Below the pieces are notes generated by a model. It was not told the DNA's origin and did not search any database. It was given only the letters and a program-made list of their open reading frames with translations. DNA of 64,000 nt. Source: Ensifer adhaerens (lineage in GTDB: Bacteria; Pseudomonadota; Alphaproteobacteria; Rhizobiales; Rhizobiaceae). The position numbers were made by a program, and so were the translations under genes. The stretch is from NCBI RefSeq assembly GCF_001270265.1, contig NZ_LGAP01000030.1, positions 30,979 to 94,978 of the forward strand, in the 5' to 3' direction. Numbering within the stretch: the stretch's first letter is position 1; each line of letters begins with the position of its first letter. This document shows, one piece after another, positions 7,662 through 15,606 of this stretch.

Positions 7662-9260
7662 ATGAGACACTTTTTCATAAGAGCCGCGCTCGGCGCGCTT
7701 CTCGCCACGGCCGCGCCGATCGGCGTGCTCGCCGAGACACCGGCCGACCAACTCGTCGTCGCCACGACCATGAGCAACATTCTGACGCTCGATCCCGCGG
7801 CCATCACCGGCCGCGAGACCGTGCAAGTGCTCAACAACATCTACGACACGCTGGTCATCCTTTCGCCGCAGGACCGTAGCGTCCAGCCGCGCCTTGCCGA
7901 GCGCTGGGAGATCGCCGAGGATCGCAAGTCGATCCGCTTTCACCTGCGTGGTGATGCGAAATTTGCTTCCGGCAATCCCGTTACGGCCGGCGATGTTGCC
8001 TGGAGCCTGAAGCGTCTGCTTGCCCGCAACCTGGCGCAGTCGTCCTTCCTCAAGACACGCGGCTTCACGCTCGAGGATGCCGACAAGGCGCTTGTAGCCG
8101 AAGACGATCGCACCTTCGTCATTAACTCGCCGAAGCCCGATGACCCGAACCTGCTGCTGATGATCCTGGGGCAGAATGGTCCCGGGTCCATTCTGGACAG
8201 CAAGACGGCACTCGAGAACGAAAAGGACGGCGACCTCGGTGCGGCATGGCTGACGCTGAACTCTGCCGGCTCGGGTCCTTTCACACTGACGCAGTGGAAG
8301 TCGAACGAATACATCATCCTGACGAGGAACGACGAGTATTGGGGCGAAAAGGCCGCGATGAAGCGCGTTCTGATGCGCCATCTGCCGGAATCCCAGTCGC
8401 AGCGGTTGCTGCTGGAAAAAGGCGACATCGATGTTGCCTATTCCCTTCAGGCGCCGGATCTCAAGTCGCTGGAGGCCGACAAGGCGATTACCATCGCATC
8501 GACGCCGGGGTCGGGCTTCTACTATCTCAGCGTGTCGATGAAGGATGAGCGCTTCGCCAACAAAAAGGTACGCGAGGCGCTGCGTTACCTTATCGACTAT
8601 GAAGGCCTCGACAAGGCAGTCATGCCCTATTACGGCAAGCTGCATCAACGGCCGCTGTCGACCGGCGTTATCGGCGCGCTCCCGGATCAGGGCTATAAGC
8701 TGGACGTGGAAAAGGCAAAGGCGCTGCTCGCCGAAGCCGGCTATCCCGACGGGTTTAAAACCACGCTCAGGGTCCTTTCCGAAGACCCGTTCATGAAGGC
8801 GGCGACCGCGATCCAGAACACGCTCGGCCAGGCCGGTATCCAGGCGGAGCTCATCAGCGGTTCGGGTGATCAGATCTATGGTGCAATGCGCGAACGAAAC
8901 TTCGAGTTGCTGCTTGGTCGCGGTGGCGGCGGTCAGCAACCGCATCCGGACAATAACCTGCGCTCCATCGCCTACAATCCCGACAATTCCGACGATGCGA
9001 AGCTTACCAACTACCAGAGCTGGCGTACCAGCTTCCACGACGAAAAGTTGAACAAGCTGATCGAGGAGGCGCTGGTCGAGCGCGATCCCGCCAAGCAGGC
9101 CAAGCTTTATGAAGGCGTGCAGGCCTACATGGACGAGATCGTCATGTCGATCCAGCCGTTCTCGGAAGTGGTCGATACGGCTGCGTTCCGAAGCGATGTG
9201 AAGGGCATGATCGTCAGTCCCTGGCTTTCCCGCTTCGAGGGCGTCGCCAAGGAGCGTTGA
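7662..9260 (+). CDS. Periplasmic solute-binding protein, family 5 (dipeptide/opine/oligosaccharide type)
   Basis: The 532-residue protein has a Sec signal peptide (RHFFIRAALGALLATAA, cleavage after VLA at about 24). It shows the SBP_bac_5 signature (IRFHLRGDAKFASGNPVTAGDVAWSL-type segment, residues about 90-115) and full family length. It delivers a ligand to an ABC permease of the Dpp/Opp class. The ATG at 7662 follows AAGGAGGAAGT. The matching permease and ATPase genes lie on the opposite strand at 9956-13468 and converge on it, an uncommon split. Cluster context suggests a galacturonide or uronate ligand rather than a peptide. Confidence 0.85.
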   Translation: MRHFFIRAALGALLATAAPIGVLAETPADQLVVATTMSNILTLDPAAITGRETVQVLNNIYDTLVILSPQDRSVQPRLAERWEIAEDRKSIRFHLRGDAKFASGNPVTAGDVAWSLKRLLARNLAQSSFLKTRGFTLEDADKALVAEDDRTFVINSPKPDDPNLLLMILGQNGPGSILDSKTALENEKDGDLGAAWLTLNSAGSGPFTLTQWKSNEYIILTRNDEYWGEKAAMKRVLMRHLPESQSQRLLLEKGDIDVAYSLQAPDLKSLEADKAITIASTPGSGFYYLSVSMKDERFANKKVREALRYLIDYEGLDKAVMPYYGKLHQRPLSTGVIGALPDQGYKLDVEKAKALLAEAGYPDGFKTTLRVLSEDPFMKAATAIQNTLGQAGIQAELISGSGDQIYGAMRERNFELLLGRGGGGQQPHPDNNLRSIAYNPDNSDDAKLTNYQSWRTSFHDEKLNKLIEEALVERDPAKQAKLYEGVQAYMDEIVMSIQPFSEVVDTAAFRSDVKGMIVSPWLSRFEGVAKER

Positions 9261-9291
9261 TCCTTCCTGGTGTTCTCAGCGAGTACGCAAC

Positions 9292-9316
9292 AGGCGCGTG
9301 GCAACACGCGCCTTTT
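9292..9316 (+). terminator. Rho-independent terminator after the binding-protein gene
   Basis: GGCGCGTG (9293-9300), loop GCAA and CACGCGCC (9305-9312) form a perfect 8-bp stem followed by TTTT. It lies 32 bases after the stop codon at 9260. Confidence 0.85.
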
Positions 9317-9887
9317 CACGTTCGCGAGGCAAAAGCTGCGACAGCAACCCGAACCGGCACCTCGTCGGCACACCGGAGAACAAAGATCGCCGCCGTCATC
9401 AGCGAGAGCGAACATGTCCACGGAGCGCCGCTGCGCGCTCGTCTCTGGCTTCACAATTACAGTCCGCAGGGGAAACGAACGGCGCGTCGAATTCACGTCA
9501 GGCGTCATTCTGCGCACTTGCGACAAGTCGACGTGAGAAGGACAGACGCACAAGGTGGGCCTCTTGGGGCGCGCTCCGCAATGCCGAGAGGATGCTGGCT
9601 TGGGGCGCACGTCAAATACCGTGGCACAGCCCCGGAGCTCGAGGGTACCAGTCAAAGGGATCCGTCGACCCGCACCGCGTTGACGGCAGTCGTTTTGCAA
9701 GATCGCGTCGCTAGCCGTTTCGGCGCAGACGCCAGTGCTAGACTTCGTTCGTCGTTCGGGTTGGGCCGCGTGATCCAGCAAGCGCGCCGCGATCTCTGCC
9801 TTGGGAGCGGGGACAAAGTTGCCGCAAACGCGGCCGCTTCTGGTCACTTCACGTATCAGCGACAGGTCGTTGGATTGACCGGGACGT
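9317..9887. other. Unassigned convergent intergenic stretch
   Basis: About 570 bases between two convergent terminators. Long frames exist on both strands, but none resembles a known family and none has a convincing ribosome site. A tight group of six-cutter sites (SacI, XhoI, KpnI, BamHI, SalI) occurs at about 9635-9671, and a NotI site near 9829. It may be debris of a lost gene. I see no feature I can name. Confidence 0.4.
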
Positions 9888-9888
9888 C

Positions 9889-9919
9889 AAAAAGCGCCTT
9901 GGAGCTTCAAGGGCGCTTC
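9889..9919 (-). terminator. Rho-independent terminator after the ABC transporter operon
   Basis: On the minus strand AAGCGC and CTTG pair with CAAG and GCGCTT around an AAGCTC loop, with one bulged C, followed by TTT. It is 37 bases downstream of the last ATPase gene. Confidence 0.75.
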
Positions 9920-9955
9920 GTCAAGATTACCAGACCTCGAACTGTGTGAGGTCGA

Positions 9956-10717
9956 TCAATGTGCGCTTTCATATTCAAGCGAGGCGCCGATGAGCTCTCG
10001 GGCATAAGGGTGGGTAGCGCCGTTTGCAGGGATCGCTTCGCGTGGCAGCACTTCGGTGATCTCGCCGTGCAGCATGACGGCAAACCGGTCGCACATGTGG
10101 TCGACCACGGCCAGATCGTGCGTCACCATGATGTAGGTGAAACCGCGCTCTTCGCGCAGGCGCTGAAGCAGGTTCAGGATCTCTGCCTGCACCGAGACAT
10201 CGAGCGCCGACGTGGGCTCGTCCAGAAGCAGGAGCGATGGCTCCAGGATGAGCGCCCGGGCGATGGCGACCCGCTGCCGCTGGCCACCGGAAAGCTGGTG
10301 TGGAAAGCGATCGAGGAAGGAAACGGGCAGGCCGACATCGGTGATCGCCTTGCGCATGCGCTCTTCGCGGTCGCCGAGCCTATGGATTGCGAGGGGCTCG
10401 CTGAGCACGGTGCGCACCGACTGGCGCGGATGCAGCGAGCCGTACGGATCCTGGAACACCATCTGCAGCGTGCGGCAGCGCTCGATAAGCGGCATCTCGC
10501 GTACCGGCTTGCCGTCGATGAGAATGTCGCCGGTCCAGATGTCGGTCAGCATCGAGATGCAGCGCAACACGGTGGACTTGCCCGAGCCGCTTTCGCCGAC
10601 GAGGCCGAAGCATTCGCCGGGACCGACCGAGAAGCTGACACTCGGCAGGACCCTGACGGCGGCAGGGCCGGCGCCGAAGGTGATGGACACATCGCGAGTT
10701 TCGACGGAAACGGACAT
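9956..10717 (-). CDS. ABC transporter ATPase, DppF/OppF type
   Basis: The 253-residue ATPase has Walker [10 protein letters not shown] (about residue 41), signature LSGGQRQR, Walker [13 protein letters not shown] and the H-loop MVTHDLAVV. Family 5 transporters use two ATPases; this is the second. The start is the ATG at 10717, which overlaps the TGA of the upstream ATPase gene (TGATG), so translation is coupled; a longer frame to 10738 is less likely. It is last in the order permease, permease, ATPase, ATPase. It powers import of the ligand bound by a family 5 binding protein, most plausibly the one at 7662. Confidence 0.9.
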   Translation of the reverse strand: MSVSVETRDVSITFGAGPAAVRVLPSVSFSVGPGECFGLVGESGSGKSTVLRCISMLTDIWTGDILIDGKPVREMPLIERCRTLQMVFQDPYGSLHPRQSVRTVLSEPLAIHRLGDREERMRKAITDVGLPVSFLDRFPHQLSGGQRQRVAIARALILEPSLLLLDEPTSALDVSVQAEILNLLQRLREERGFTYIMVTHDLAVVDHMCDRFAVMLHGEITEVLPREAIPANGATHPYARELIGASLEYESAH

Positions 10718-11553
10718 CAGGCTTTCTCCTCCAGCCATTCGAGTTGGCGGTCGAGCACGGCGAGGGGTGCACGCCCGCCGCCGATCCGCGGTTGAGCTGC
10801 CAACAGGCCGCGCGTATAGGGGTGTTCGGCCCTGTCGAGGTCACGGGCGGCGAGTGTTTCGACCACGCGACCCGCATACATGATGAGCACGCGGTCGCAG
10901 AAATTGCGCACGAGGTTCAGGTCGTGACTGATCATGATGAGGCCGATGCCACGGTCGCGCACGAGGCCGTCGAGGATGTTCAGCACTTGAAGCCGGACGG
11001 TAACGTCGAGCGCGGAGGTGGGTTCGTCGGCGATGACAAGGTCCGGGTCCGCCAGCAGCATCATGGCGATCATCACACGCTGGCCCATGCCGCCGGATAT
11101 TTCATGCGGATATTGGTCATAGACGCGCTCCGGGTCCCGAATCTTGACCGCTTCCAGCATAGCGAGCGCCTTGTCACGAGCCTCTGCCTTCGAGCACCTG
11201 AAGTGGCGCAGATAGGTCTCTGCCACCTGGTCGCCGACGCGGCGGATCGGGTTGAGCGAGAATTTTGGATCCTGAAGGATCATCGACATGCGCCGGCCGC
11301 GGACTTTCAGCATCTCTTTTTCGGAGAGCGTCAGGAGATCGAGCTCTCCAAAGCGCAGCTTGTCGGCCGTGATCGTCGCGCCGGGCAGCAGACGCAACAG
11401 GGCACGCCCGACGGTGGACTTGCCGGAGCCGGATTCGCCGACGATACCCAGCCGTTCCCGGCCAAGGGTGAAGGAGACCCCACGTACGGCTTCGGCCGAA
11501 GCGCCGCCATAGCGGATACGGAGATTGTCGACCTCGAGAATGGGCTTTTCCAT
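10717..11553 (-). CDS. ABC transporter ATPase, DppD/OppD type
   Basis: The 278-residue ATPase shows Walker [10 protein letters not shown] (about residue 38), [15 protein letters not shown] as signature (GGM in place of the usual GGQ), Walker [13 protein letters not shown] and ISHDLNLV. The start is the ATG at 11553, 5 bases after the permease stop; the longer frame upstream is a shadow of the permease gene. The C-terminal OppD/F extension ([17 protein letters not shown]) is present. It works with the coupled ATPase gene downstream. Confidence 0.9.
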   Translation of the reverse strand: MEKPILEVDNLRIRYGGASAEAVRGVSFTLGRERLGIVGESGSGKSTVGRALLRLLPGATITADKLRFGELDLLTLSEKEMLKVRGRRMSMILQDPKFSLNPIRRVGDQVAETYLRHFRCSKAEARDKALAMLEAVKIRDPERVYDQYPHEISGGMGQRVMIAMMLLADPDLVIADEPTSALDVTVRLQVLNILDGLVRDRGIGLIMISHDLNLVRNFCDRVLIMYAGRVVETLAARDLDRAEHPYTRGLLAAQPRIGGGRAPLAVLDRQLEWLEEKA

Positions 11554-11558
11554 CGGGC

Positions 11559-12446
11559 CTACCTCCGGTTCATCTGCTTGGGATCGAGCGCATCGCGCAA
11601 GCCATCGCCGAGCAGGTTGAATGCGAGGCTGACTGACAGGATGGCGATGCCGGGGAAGGTGACGAGCCACCAGCTGTCCAGCATGTAGCGGCGACCGGTC
11701 GCGATCATCGCGCCCCATTCGGGCAGCGGCGGCTGGGCGCCGAGGCCGAGGAAACCGAGGCCGGCGGCCGTGAGGATGACGGTCGCCATGTTGAGCGTCA
11801 GACGGATGAGGACCGAGGGCAGGCACATGGGCATGATCGACTTAACGATGATGCGCGCCGGCGATGCGCCCTGCAGCCTGGCGGCGGAGATGTAGTCCGC
11901 TTTGCGGAAAGTCATTGCCTCTGCCCGGGCGAGCCGGGCGATCGGCGGCCAGGAGGTGAGCGCAATGGCGACAATGGCGTTGTTGAGGCTTGGGCCAAGC
12001 GCTGCAACGAAGGCGAGCGAGAGAATGAGGCTCGGGAACGACAGAAAAATGTCGGTAATGCGCATCATCACTGTATCGACCTTGCCGCCCAGATAACCGG
12101 CGGTGGTACCGATGATGAGGCCGATGGGGCCGACGACAACCGACACGAGGAAGATGATCGTCAGCGTGATGCGGGCGCCCCAGACGAGACGGCTGAAAAT
12201 GTCGCGGCCAAGCTCGTCGGTGCCGAAGAGGTGTCCATTGCCCGGTGCCTGCAGCGTCAGGGCAAGGTCCTGCGCATAGGGATCGTGGGTGGCGATCAAC
12301 GGCGCGAAGGCAGCGACCAGGATGAGCAGCGCCAGGACTGCGAGGCCGAATGTCGAGGTCGGACTTTTCAGCAGGAAGAGCACGATGTTCTTCAGTGCAA
12401 GGAGCGGAGCCGGCAGACGGAAGGTGGTTTCGGTGCGGGTAGACAT
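11559..12446 (-). CDS. ABC transporter permease, DppC/OppC type
   Basis: The 295-residue inner-membrane protein has an OppC N-terminal segment (LLKSPTSTFGLAVLALLIL) and the periplasmic loop with HLFGTDELGRDIFSRLVWGAR. It has about six membrane spans and the EAA loop (AARLQGASPARIIVKSIMP). The start ATG at 12446 overlaps the stop of the upstream permease gene by one base (TGATG), so expression is coupled. It forms the channel with the DppB-type subunit. Confidence 0.9.
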   Translation of the reverse strand: MSTRTETTFRLPAPLLALKNIVLFLLKSPTSTFGLAVLALLILVAAFAPLIATHDPYAQDLALTLQAPGNGHLFGTDELGRDIFSRLVWGARITLTIIFLVSVVVGPIGLIIGTTAGYLGGKVDTVMMRITDIFLSFPSLILSLAFVAALGPSLNNAIVAIALTSWPPIARLARAEAMTFRKADYISAARLQGASPARIIVKSIMPMCLPSVLIRLTLNMATVILTAAGLGFLGLGAQPPLPEWGAMIATGRRYMLDSWWLVTFPGIAILSVSLAFNLLGDGLRDALDPKQMNRR

Positions 12447-13468
12447 CAGCGCGTCCTTGGATCGAAGATGCGGTAGAGAACATCGGACAGGAGATTGAGG
12501 CCGATGAAGATGACGCCGACGATCAGCACGCAGGTCATGACGGCATTCATATCGCCGGTGATGAGGTTGTTGGTCAGGTACTGGCCGAAGCCCGGCCAAG
12601 CAAAGACGGTCTCGATCAGGACTGCACCTTCGAGCAGCGAACCGTAGGCAAGAGCGATGATGGTAACGAGCTGGACGCGGATGTTGACGAAGGCGTGCTG
12701 CCAGATCGTCTGGTTGCGCGAAAGCCCCTTCACCCTGGCTGTCGTCACGTACTCCTGGCCGAGTTGGTCGAGCATGAAGCTGCGGGTCATGCGGGTGATG
12801 TAGGCGGAGGACGAATAGCCAAGCAGCGCCGCCGGCAGGATGATGTGGTTTACCGCCGACCAGAAGACATCCATTTCGCCGGCGATCAGGCTGTCGATCA
12901 AGAGGAAACCGGTGCGCTCCTCAACCAGACCGATATAGAACTGGTCCATTCGCCCGCTGCCGCCGACCAGTCCGAGGTGGGCGTAAAAGACGATAAGCGC
13001 GATCATACCCGTCCAGAAAATCGGCATCGAATGGCCGAAGAGGCTGAAGACGCGCACGACATGGTCCGGCCAGCGGTCCTTGTTGACGGCTGCAAAGACG
13101 CCGAGCGGCACGCCGAGGCCGGCGCCGATGAGAATGGCGAACGTGGCGAGTTCGATGGTCGCCGGCATGACATGCAGAATATCCTGGATGACGGGCTGGC
13201 CGGTACGGATCGAGGTGCCGAAATTGCCCGTGAAGACGTCGCCGAGGTAATAGGCGAACTGTTCCCAGAGCGGACGGTCAAGACCGAGCGAGCGATACAC
13301 CTGCTCATAGGTTTCACGGGTCGCATCTTCGCCGATAATGGCGCGGACAGGATCGGCGGGCATCAGCCGCCCGATAAAGAAAGTCAGGAGAAGCAGGCCG
13401 AGCAGCGTGACCGCGATGGTCCCGACCTGCCCGGCCGCGCCGTAGAAGCGTATGCGACGGTGTGACAT
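12446..13468 (-). CDS. ABC transporter permease, DppB/OppB type
   Basis: The 340-residue permease begins with the DppB-type first span (TIAVTLLGLLLLTFFIGRLMPADPV). It then shows the LGLDRPLWEQFAYYLGDVFTGNFG stretch in pieces and the EAA loop (TTARVKGLSRNQTIWQHAF). The ATG at 13468 follows GGAGGAACC. It is the first gene of the transporter operon, and the 109 bases upstream carry putative operators. Together with the next permease it makes the transmembrane pore. Confidence 0.9.
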   Translation of the reverse strand: MSHRRIRFYGAAGQVGTIAVTLLGLLLLTFFIGRLMPADPVRAIIGEDATRETYEQVYRSLGLDRPLWEQFAYYLGDVFTGNFGTSIRTGQPVIQDILHVMPATIELATFAILIGAGLGVPLGVFAAVNKDRWPDHVVRVFSLFGHSMPIFWTGMIALIVFYAHLGLVGGSGRMDQFYIGLVEERTGFLLIDSLIAGEMDVFWSAVNHIILPAALLGYSSSAYITRMTRSFMLDQLGQEYVTTARVKGLSRNQTIWQHAFVNIRVQLVTIIALAYGSLLEGAVLIETVFAWPGFGQYLTNNLITGDMNAVMTCVLIVGVIFIGLNLLSDVLYRIFDPRTR

Positions 13469-13519
13469 GGTTCCTCCGTTTGTCATTCGCCAGACGGTGA
13501 GGCGGTACAGGCTCCTATC

Positions 13520-13553
13520 CTGTATGACAACTTAATGAAACCTGTCACAGGTT
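13520..13553 (-). promoter_or_regulatory. Putative GntR operators upstream of the permease operon
   Basis: CTGTATGACAAC lies at 13520-13531. The palindrome AACCTGT-C-ACAGGTT, with perfect 7-base arms, lies at 13539-13553. Both lie between kdgF and the first permease gene, 52-85 bases ahead of the latter's start. The CTGTATGACA element recurs near kdgF and, inverted, upstream of the enolase-superfamily gene. A GntR encoded next door is the likely ligand-responsive repressor. Confidence 0.55.
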
Positions 13554-13577
13554 GTTGATGCTGTCAAGGCAATCCGC

Positions 13578-13892
13578 TCAGAGGAAGTCATCCCGCCTTG
13601 GCGTAAAGCAGTCGATCAGCTCTCCCGCCTCCAGGCATTGGCAGCCGTGCTCGGTGTTGCCCGGGATGACCAGACTGTCGCCAGCTTTCAAATCATAGGC
13701 TTCGCCACCGCGGAAAAAACGAAAGCGGCCGCGTGCGACATAAGTGGATTGCACGTGCGGATGACTATGCAGCCTGCCTTCGGCGCCGCTTTCGAAGCGG
13801 AAGGACACGACCATGATCTCCGGCGAGTGAGAAAGCACCTGCCGGGTGATGCCCGTGTCGGTTGGGGTGATGGGAAAGGCGGGAAGGGTCAT
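13578..13892 (-). CDS. kdgF: Cupin KdgF: unsaturated galacturonate ring-opening protein
   Basis: KdgF converts 4,5-unsaturated galacturonate, released from pectin oligomers, to the linear keto form 5-keto-4-deoxyuronate, the substrate of KduI. The 104-residue single cupin shows the characteristic order GITRQVLSHSPEIMVVSFRFESG (in part), then HSHPHVQSTYVARGRF with the metal His residues, GDSLVIPGNTEHG, and the C-terminal signature LIDCFTPRRDDFL. The ATG at 13892 follows GAGGCCTCC; the longer frame upstream is not supported. A perfect palindrome 10 bases upstream of the start indicates its own control. A general cupin is the alternative, but the FTPRRDDFL end is strongly KdgF-like. Confidence 0.85.
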   Translation of the reverse strand: MTLPAFPITPTDTGITRQVLSHSPEIMVVSFRFESGAEGRLHSHPHVQSTYVARGRFRFFRGGEAYDLKAGDSLVIPGNTEHGCQCLEAGELIDCFTPRRDDFL

Positions 13893-13901
13893 GGAGGCCT
13901 C

Positions 13902-13954
13902 GTTAATGATGTATGACATCATTAACATACATGTACTTATATCTGTATGACAAG
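13902..13954 (-). promoter_or_regulatory. Perfect 25-base palindrome and a second operator ahead of kdgF
   Basis: GTTAATGATGT, centre ATG, then ACATCATTAAC forms a perfect palindrome with 11-base arms at 13902-13926. A further CTGTATGACAAG lies at 13943-13954, directly after the gntR stop. The core TGT-N3-ACA agrees with FCD-GntR operator style. Binding here would block kdgF expression and could also attenuate read-through from the gntR genes. Confidence 0.65.
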
Positions 13955-14704
13955 CTACGACAGATTTATATCTTCGGGAGCCAGGGTGCGTGAGCGCAGC
14001 AGTACCTTGTAGCGATCGAGACTGCCGCGAAGATGGGCACGCATACGCTCGCGTGCTGCCTCGGCATTGCCTTCGATGATGGCATCGACGATCAGGGCGT
14101 GCTCCTCCTGAAGGTGGAGGTTGTAGTCTTTCGGGCGCGAGCCGGGGGCCGAGCCTTGCAGCTCGCCGCGCGGGATGATGCCGGATCGGATCAGCTGGAG
14201 AAATTCGGGAAAGCGGCGATTTTGCGTGGCTTCCGCGATGGCGAGATGCAGCTCGAAATCCGCATCTCGGGTCGGGCTTCCGGCAGCCAGGCACTCGCCG
14301 ACGTGATGGTGGGCCTCAAGGATCGCTTCAATCTGTGCGGCGGAGCGGCGCGACGCGGCAAGTCCCGCCGATTCCACCTCGAAGACCGTCCTGAGTTCCA
14401 GAAGCTCGATCACCGAAGAAATCCGTTCGGTGGTCAGATCCTTGAACGGCTGTTTCTTGCCCTCTGAGGTCTCGAGCGCGAAGATGCCCGCACCCTTGCG
14501 TGCCTCCACCAGGCCGTCGGCTCGAAGGATTGCGATCGCCTCGCGCACCACGGTACGGCTGACGGAATACTCGCGGGTCAGCGCGCTTTCGCTCGGAAGC
14601 CGGTCGCCGGGTTTGAATACGCCATCGGCCAGCTCGCGACGCAGGTCGGTGCTGATTTTCGCGGCCAGCGACGTGCCTCTGGCGTGATTGTTCTCGGCTT
14701 CCAT
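13955..14704 (-). CDS. GntR-family (FadR/FCD) regulator 1
   Basis: The 249-residue protein has an N-terminal winged helix (AAKISTDLRRELADGVFKPGDRLPSE, then SVSRTVVREAIAILRADG). An FCD effector domain fills residues about 100-235, with metal-site residues in DADFELHLAIAEAT and the C-terminal His in RMRAHL. FCD regulators usually bind sugar acids and repress catabolic genes. The start is taken at the ATG at 14704 (GGTGG upstream); an ATG at 14737 is possible. It lies upstream of kdgF and beside a paralogue of the same size. The perfect palindrome after its stop is a good candidate for its site. Confidence 0.9.
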   Translation of the reverse strand: MEAENNHARGTSLAAKISTDLRRELADGVFKPGDRLPSESALTREYSVSRTVVREAIAILRADGLVEARKGAGIFALETSEGKKQPFKDLTTERISSVIELLELRTVFEVESAGLAASRRSAAQIEAILEAHHHVGECLAAGSPTRDADFELHLAIAEATQNRRFPEFLQLIRSGIIPRGELQGSAPGSRPKDYNLHLQEEHALIVDAIIEGNAEAARERMRAHLRGSLDRYKVLLRSRTLAPEDINLS

Positions 14705-14786
14705 TTCTGTTCCACCTGCATTGAACCTGTCTGGCATGTTATCGGTTATCTGTCCGAATGCAAGGGAGGGCTGTCTTGACCTGTAC

Positions 14787-15536
14787 TCAGCGAGATGTTC
14801 GCAGTATGGCGCGATAGCGCGCCTGGCTGTTCTTCAGGTGAGCGCGCATGGCGGCGCGAGCCGCCGTTTCGTCGCCATTCTGAATGGCAACGAGGATTGC
14901 TTCATGTTCCTCCACGAGCCGCTCGATATCGGCCGGGGGGAGAGCCGTCTCCTCGCCGCTCTCGGTCACCGCGCGACGGGGTATTAGCGTCGGGCCGAGC
15001 ATCTGCAGGAATTCGCCGAAGCGCGGATTGTTGGTCGCCTGGGCAATTGCGATGTGAAAGGCGAAATCGGCTTCAGCGCTCGGTCGGCCTTCGGCCGAAC
15101 TCGTGCGGAAAGCGTCGAGGGCTTCGATGATCTTTTCTTCCTGCCCCGGCGAGCGCCGCAGCGCGGCAAGGCCCGCAGCATCGCCCTCAACCGCCGTTCG
15201 AAGTTCGAGCATCTCGATCAGCGACGACACGCGGGCAAGGTCGACATTCTGAAACGGACGGCGTTCGGTCAGGGCAGGGTCGAGAACAAAGACGCCCGCG
15301 CCTTGGCGCGGCTCCACCAGGCCGTCGGATCGAAGGGCGGCGATCGCCTCGCGCACGACCGTGCGGCTTACGCCGAATTCCTGCGTCAGCTGGGCTTCCG
15401 AGGGAAGCCGGTCGCCCGGCCTGTGATGGCCCTTGGAAATGCGCGCGCGAAGCGCATCTGCGACCTTTACCACCAGCGTCGTGGCCTGCTGGGGAGCCGT
15501 ATCTTGTGCGGTCGCTTTTGTCATGCACTTAGCCAT
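14787..15536 (-). CDS. GntR-family (FadR/FCD) regulator 2
   Basis: This is a second FCD regulator, paralogous to the one at 13955. It has an HTH (VVKVADALRARISKG, then GVSRTVVREAIAALRSDGLVEPRQGAG) and an FCD domain with EADFAFHIAIAQAT and AAMRAHL. The two share the same domain order and a PFxx(D/L)T..R.SS(L/V)IE(L/M)LELRT stretch. It probably senses a galacturonate-derived acid. The start may be the ATG at 15536 or at 15524; neither has a strong ribosome site. It follows the dehydrogenase gene by 70 bases and is probably co-transcribed with it and udh. Confidence 0.88.
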   Translation of the reverse strand: MAKCMTKATAQDTAPQQATTLVVKVADALRARISKGHHRPGDRLPSEAQLTQEFGVSRTVVREAIAALRSDGLVEPRQGAGVFVLDPALTERRPFQNVDLARVSSLIEMLELRTAVEGDAAGLAALRRSPGQEEKIIEALDAFRTSSAEGRPSAEADFAFHIAIAQATNNPRFGEFLQMLGPTLIPRRAVTESGEETALPPADIERLVEEHEAILVAIQNGDETAARAAMRAHLKNSQARYRAILRTSR

Positions 15537-15606
15537 TCGGTGAGTGGGGCGGTAATCCGCTGTTGATCGTGGATACGCCATTGCCGGGCAATGGCGCAAT
15601 CTTTTG

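Noticed and set aside
9125..9949. Overlapping long frames on both strands in the convergent spacer
   Set aside because: Neither shows a known family or a good start site, and both overlap the binding-protein end or the terminator; left as unassigned DNA.
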